From JADJQU01 sp035490315 (lineage in GTDB: Bacteria; Planctomycetota; UBA1135; GCA-002686595): a DNA stretch of 39,931 nucleotides. A program made the translations under genes and the position numbers. Of this stretch, positions 38,058 through 39,931 are shown piece after piece (the first letter of the stretch is position 1; each line of letters begins with the position of its first letter). Location: contig DATHET010000029.1 of NCBI GenBank assembly GCA_035490315.1, positions 1-39,931 of the forward strand, given 5' to 3'. The notes beneath the pieces were generated by a model. It worked only from the letters and a program-made list of their open reading frames with translations. It ran no database searches and was not told where the DNA came from.

Positions 38058-39931
38058 TCAACGCGCGCGGATGGCCGAGAGCGATCCGTCGAGGCCGGCG
38101 ACCCAGACGGTGCCTTCGGAGCCTGCGAGCAGCGGAGCACAGTGCACGCCTTGCGCGCTGGCTCGCCAGGACCACTCGGGCGGTTGCAGCCTTCGGACCA
38201 GGCCGTTTTCCTCGACGAAGTCGGCGTCCCGGCCGGAAGCCTGCAGGTGCATCGCGGGGAAGTGGGATGCGGAACCGAGCAGTGCACCCGTACGCCTGTC
38301 CAGCTGTCGCTCCTGTCCGTCGCAATAGGCGAGCTCGCCGCCGTCGACCCGCAGGCGCCCGCTCACCGGCGAGCCGCCGCCGTCGTGTTTCCAGCGCCGG
38401 ATCCCGCTCGACAGGTCGAGTGCGTGGATGGTGCCGGACGAGTCGCCGACGAAGACCAGCTCGCCGTCGCCGGCCAGATCGGACAGCACCGGCTTCCCGG
38501 TCTGAAAACGCCAGCGGCGCGCGCCGTTGGAATCGAAGGCCTCGACCCAACCCTTGATGTCGCCGACCACCGCTCCCCCGTCGTCGCAGCCCAGCGGCGA
38601 GCCGATCACGCCCGCCGTCTTCGCTGTCCAGCGCAGCGCTCCGGTCCTGGCGTCCAGGACGGCGACCTCGCCGGCGCTCGAAGCGACGGCCAGACCGTCG
38701 CCGGCGCGCGCGGGAGCGCCCAGGAAGGAGCCGTTGAACTGCCGCCGCCAGAGCATCAGGACATCGGGGTGGGGCGCGATGAATTCGCGCGTCGCGACCC
38801 GCGGCGTTCCCTGGTCGTCGCAAAGCACGGCGAGCTGGTGCGCGCCGCCTTCCAAGGGGAAGATCGCGACCTTCGCGCGCCAGGTCTCGTCCGCGTGCTT
38901 CCACGTGACGGGGAGCGGCTCGCCGTCGAGCACCAGGTCCGGCGGGCCGCTCGGGGCGCGAACCACGAGCTCCACGTCCGCTTCGCGGGCTGGAGCACCA
39001 GCTTCGGGCTGCTCGATCGTCAAGGAGGGGCGCACACGGTAGCGCAGCGCCTTCTCGAGCAGCAGGCGCGGCTCGCGGCCGTCTGAGAAACGATACGCGA
39101 CGCGCAGTGTGCCGCTCGCGACGGCGACCTCGAGGTACCCGCGCAGGCCGTTGGCACCGCCTGGCGAGAGAGATCCGCATTGCACGCAATCGAGCCCACC
39201 GACGCGCCGCACGGCGAGCCAGTCTTCCTCCCCGAAAAACACGGCGGCGATGTCGTGTCCGTCGCAGGCGGCGCGCAGCTCGAGATTCTGCATGGCAGAG
39301 AGCTCGCGGTCGCCAGGTCCGTGGTGGACGAAGAGGAAGACCGGCTTGCGGTCCGCGTTGCGCGCGAGATCGTCGCGCAGCCACTTCAGTTGCAGCGGCG
39401 AGAAGCAGGGACGCGGGTCGCAGGGCGTCGCGGAGCACAGCGCGACGAAGTGGGCACCGCTGCGATCGAAGGAATAGACCAGTCCGCCGAAGCGCTTGTC
39501 GAAGCCTTCGAAGACCGGGTTGGTGCTCATGTCCCGACGACCCGCGGCGGCGAACCAGGGCAGGCCGACGCTGTCGAGCAGACTTTCGGTGACGGGCCAG
39601 GATTCTCCGCCTGCGCCGGAGTGCGTCAGGTTGCCACAAACGAAAAGCAGCTCGGGGGGCGGAGCGTCGATCCCGAGGGAAGGGAAGATCTGCCGCTCGT
39701 GGAGGGCCGTGGAGAGCCAGGCGAAGGCGCGAGGCGCTTCGACATCCTGGGGTGGCACGGGTTGCTTGCCGTGCAGGTGCAGGCCCGTGTCGGAAATGAC
39801 GGCGAAGGAGAGTTCGCCCGTCGATGTGGCGGGGCGGGACGACGCACTCGTGTCGGGCGACGAGCAGGCGGCGACGAGGCAGGCGATCAGGAGGGCGAGT
39901 ACGGAGTCAGGTGAATTCGTCCGGAGTCGTG
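38058..39931 (-). CDS. Lipoprotein with degenerate metallophosphatase domain and PQQ-type propeller, 5' partial
   Basis: The frame is open to the right edge, so the start lies outside; a GTG at 39758 would cut off the leader. The visible N-terminus SVLALLIACLVAACSSPD contains a lipobox (VAAC). A calcineurin-like domain follows (about 200 residues), but its metal motifs are altered: DTGLHL for DxH, GNLTHSG for GDxxHSG, GRRD for GNHD, GEED for GHxH, while VHHGP remains. It is thus probably not an active phosphoesterase. A middle beta region is followed by a PQQ/WD-like propeller with repeats GEVAVLDARTGALRWTAKT, GWVEAFDSNGARRWRFQT, GTIHALDLSSGIRRWKHDG. The architecture suggests an envelope scaffold or binding protein. 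The 32-bp repeat at 39896-39927 overlaps the coding start region. Confidence 0.82.
   Translation of the reverse strand, partial: RLRTNSPDSVLALLIACLVAACSSPDTSASSRPATSTGELSFAVISDTGLHLHGKQPVPPQDVEAPRAFAWLSTALHERQIFPSLGIDAPPPELLFVCGNLTHSGAGGESWPVTESLLDSVGLPWFAAAGRRDMSTNPVFEGFDKRFGGLVYSFDRSGAHFVALCSATPCDPRPCFSPLQLKWLRDDLARNADRKPVFLFVHHGPGDRELSAMQNLELRAACDGHDIAAVFFGEEDWLAVRRVGGLDCVQCGSLSPGGANGLRGYLEVAVASGTLRVAYRFSDGREPRLLLEKALRYRVRPSLTIEQPEAGAPAREADVELVVRAPSGPPDLVLDGEPLPVTWKHADETWRAKVAIFPLEGGAHQLAVLCDDQGTPRVATREFIAPHPDVLMLWRRQFNGSFLGAPARAGDGLAVASSAGEVAVLDARTGALRWTAKTAGVIGSPLGCDDGGAVVGDIKGWVEAFDSNGARRWRFQTGKPVLSDLAGDGELVFVGDSSGTIHALDLSSGIRRWKHDGGGSPVSGRLRVDGGELAYCDGQERQLDRRTGALLGSASHFPAMHLQASGRDADFVEENGLVRRLQPPEWSWRASAQGVHCAPLLAGSEGTVWVAGLDGSLSAIRAR
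39896..39927. repeat. Second copy of the palindrome arm at the window edge
   Basis: 32 nt (beginning CGAGTACGGAGTCAGG and ending CCGGAGT) are identical and in the same orientation to 2450-2481, the outer part of the 107-bp palindrome. Beyond 39927 the sequence diverges (CGTG instead of GATG). The copy lies in the 5' region of the minus-strand metallophosphatase-like gene, in frame with its leader. Whether a full palindrome continues outside the window cannot be seen. Confidence 0.85.

Overview
The window is high-GC bacterial DNA (about two thirds G+C by eye) with densely packed genes. It most resembles an uncultured or little-studied member of the Planctomycetota. The clues are several secreted proteins that share a C-terminal module of the YCTAKxNS...NAFA...WGRD type, which I remember from large planctomycete paralogue sets; many FG-GAP/VCBS and other beta-propeller proteins; large Ala/Pro/Glu-rich envelope proteins beside ExbB/ExbD; and few strong Shine-Dalgarno sites. 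The lineage call is inference from memory. No rRNA, tRNA, CRISPR array or transposase gene was seen.

Layout. 1-2.5 kb: the 3' end of an NHL-type propeller gene and a parallel beta-helix protein. 2.45-2.56 kb: a 107-bp near-perfect palindrome, half of which recurs at the right edge of the window. 2.6-4.3 kb: a secreted protein with the shared C-terminal module. 4.4-4.8 kb: two adjoining MITE-like inverted-repeat elements. 4.8-6.6 kb: a membrane polyferredoxin with TPR repeats. 6.6-14.4 kb: a four-gene minus-strand operon (TPR protein, ExbB/TolQ, ExbD/TolR, and a giant protein joining a TolB-like propeller, a TonB-like membrane segment, a long Pro/Ala-rich linker and an alpha/alpha toroid). 14.7-16.4 kb: an amidohydrolase lipoprotein. 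16.5-18.9 kb: two tandem paralogous secreted proteins. 19.1-22.3 kb: a minus-strand set of HDOD protein, degenerate GGDEF/coiled-coil protein and a MamK-type actin. 22.4-25.5 kb: an M1 aminopeptidase and an FG-GAP protein. 25.5-31.7 kb: a four-gene operon (ABC ATPase-permease fusion, PDZ lipoprotein, two VCBS propeller proteins). 31.8-35.2 kb: a three-gene operon (2,4-diaminopentanoate-dehydrogenase-like reductase, alpha-oxoamine-synthase-like PLP enzyme, diaminopimelate-decarboxylase-like enzyme). 35.2-39.9 kb: a sodium/solute symporter, an ASKHA kinase-like protein and a 5'-truncated lipoprotein with a degenerate calcineurin-like domain and a PQQ-type propeller.

Three sets look most novel. 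First, the 6.6-14.4 kb operon resembles a Tol/TonB energy-transduction system in which TolA/TonB-like and TolB-like parts are one polypeptide: the third membrane segment carries the SxxxH signature of TonB, and the partners are ExbB, ExbD and a TPR protein. Second, a MamK-type actin filament protein sits with no magnetosome genes but with two regulator-like proteins, one of which keeps a c-di-GMP I-site motif while lacking GGDEF. Third, the compact reductase, oxoamine synthase and decarboxylase operon could make or break down an unusual diamine.

Neighbouring genes are often joined by 4-base NTGA overlaps. Seven are seen, using ATG, GTG, TTG and apparently even CTG as the downstream start, so translational coupling is the rule here.
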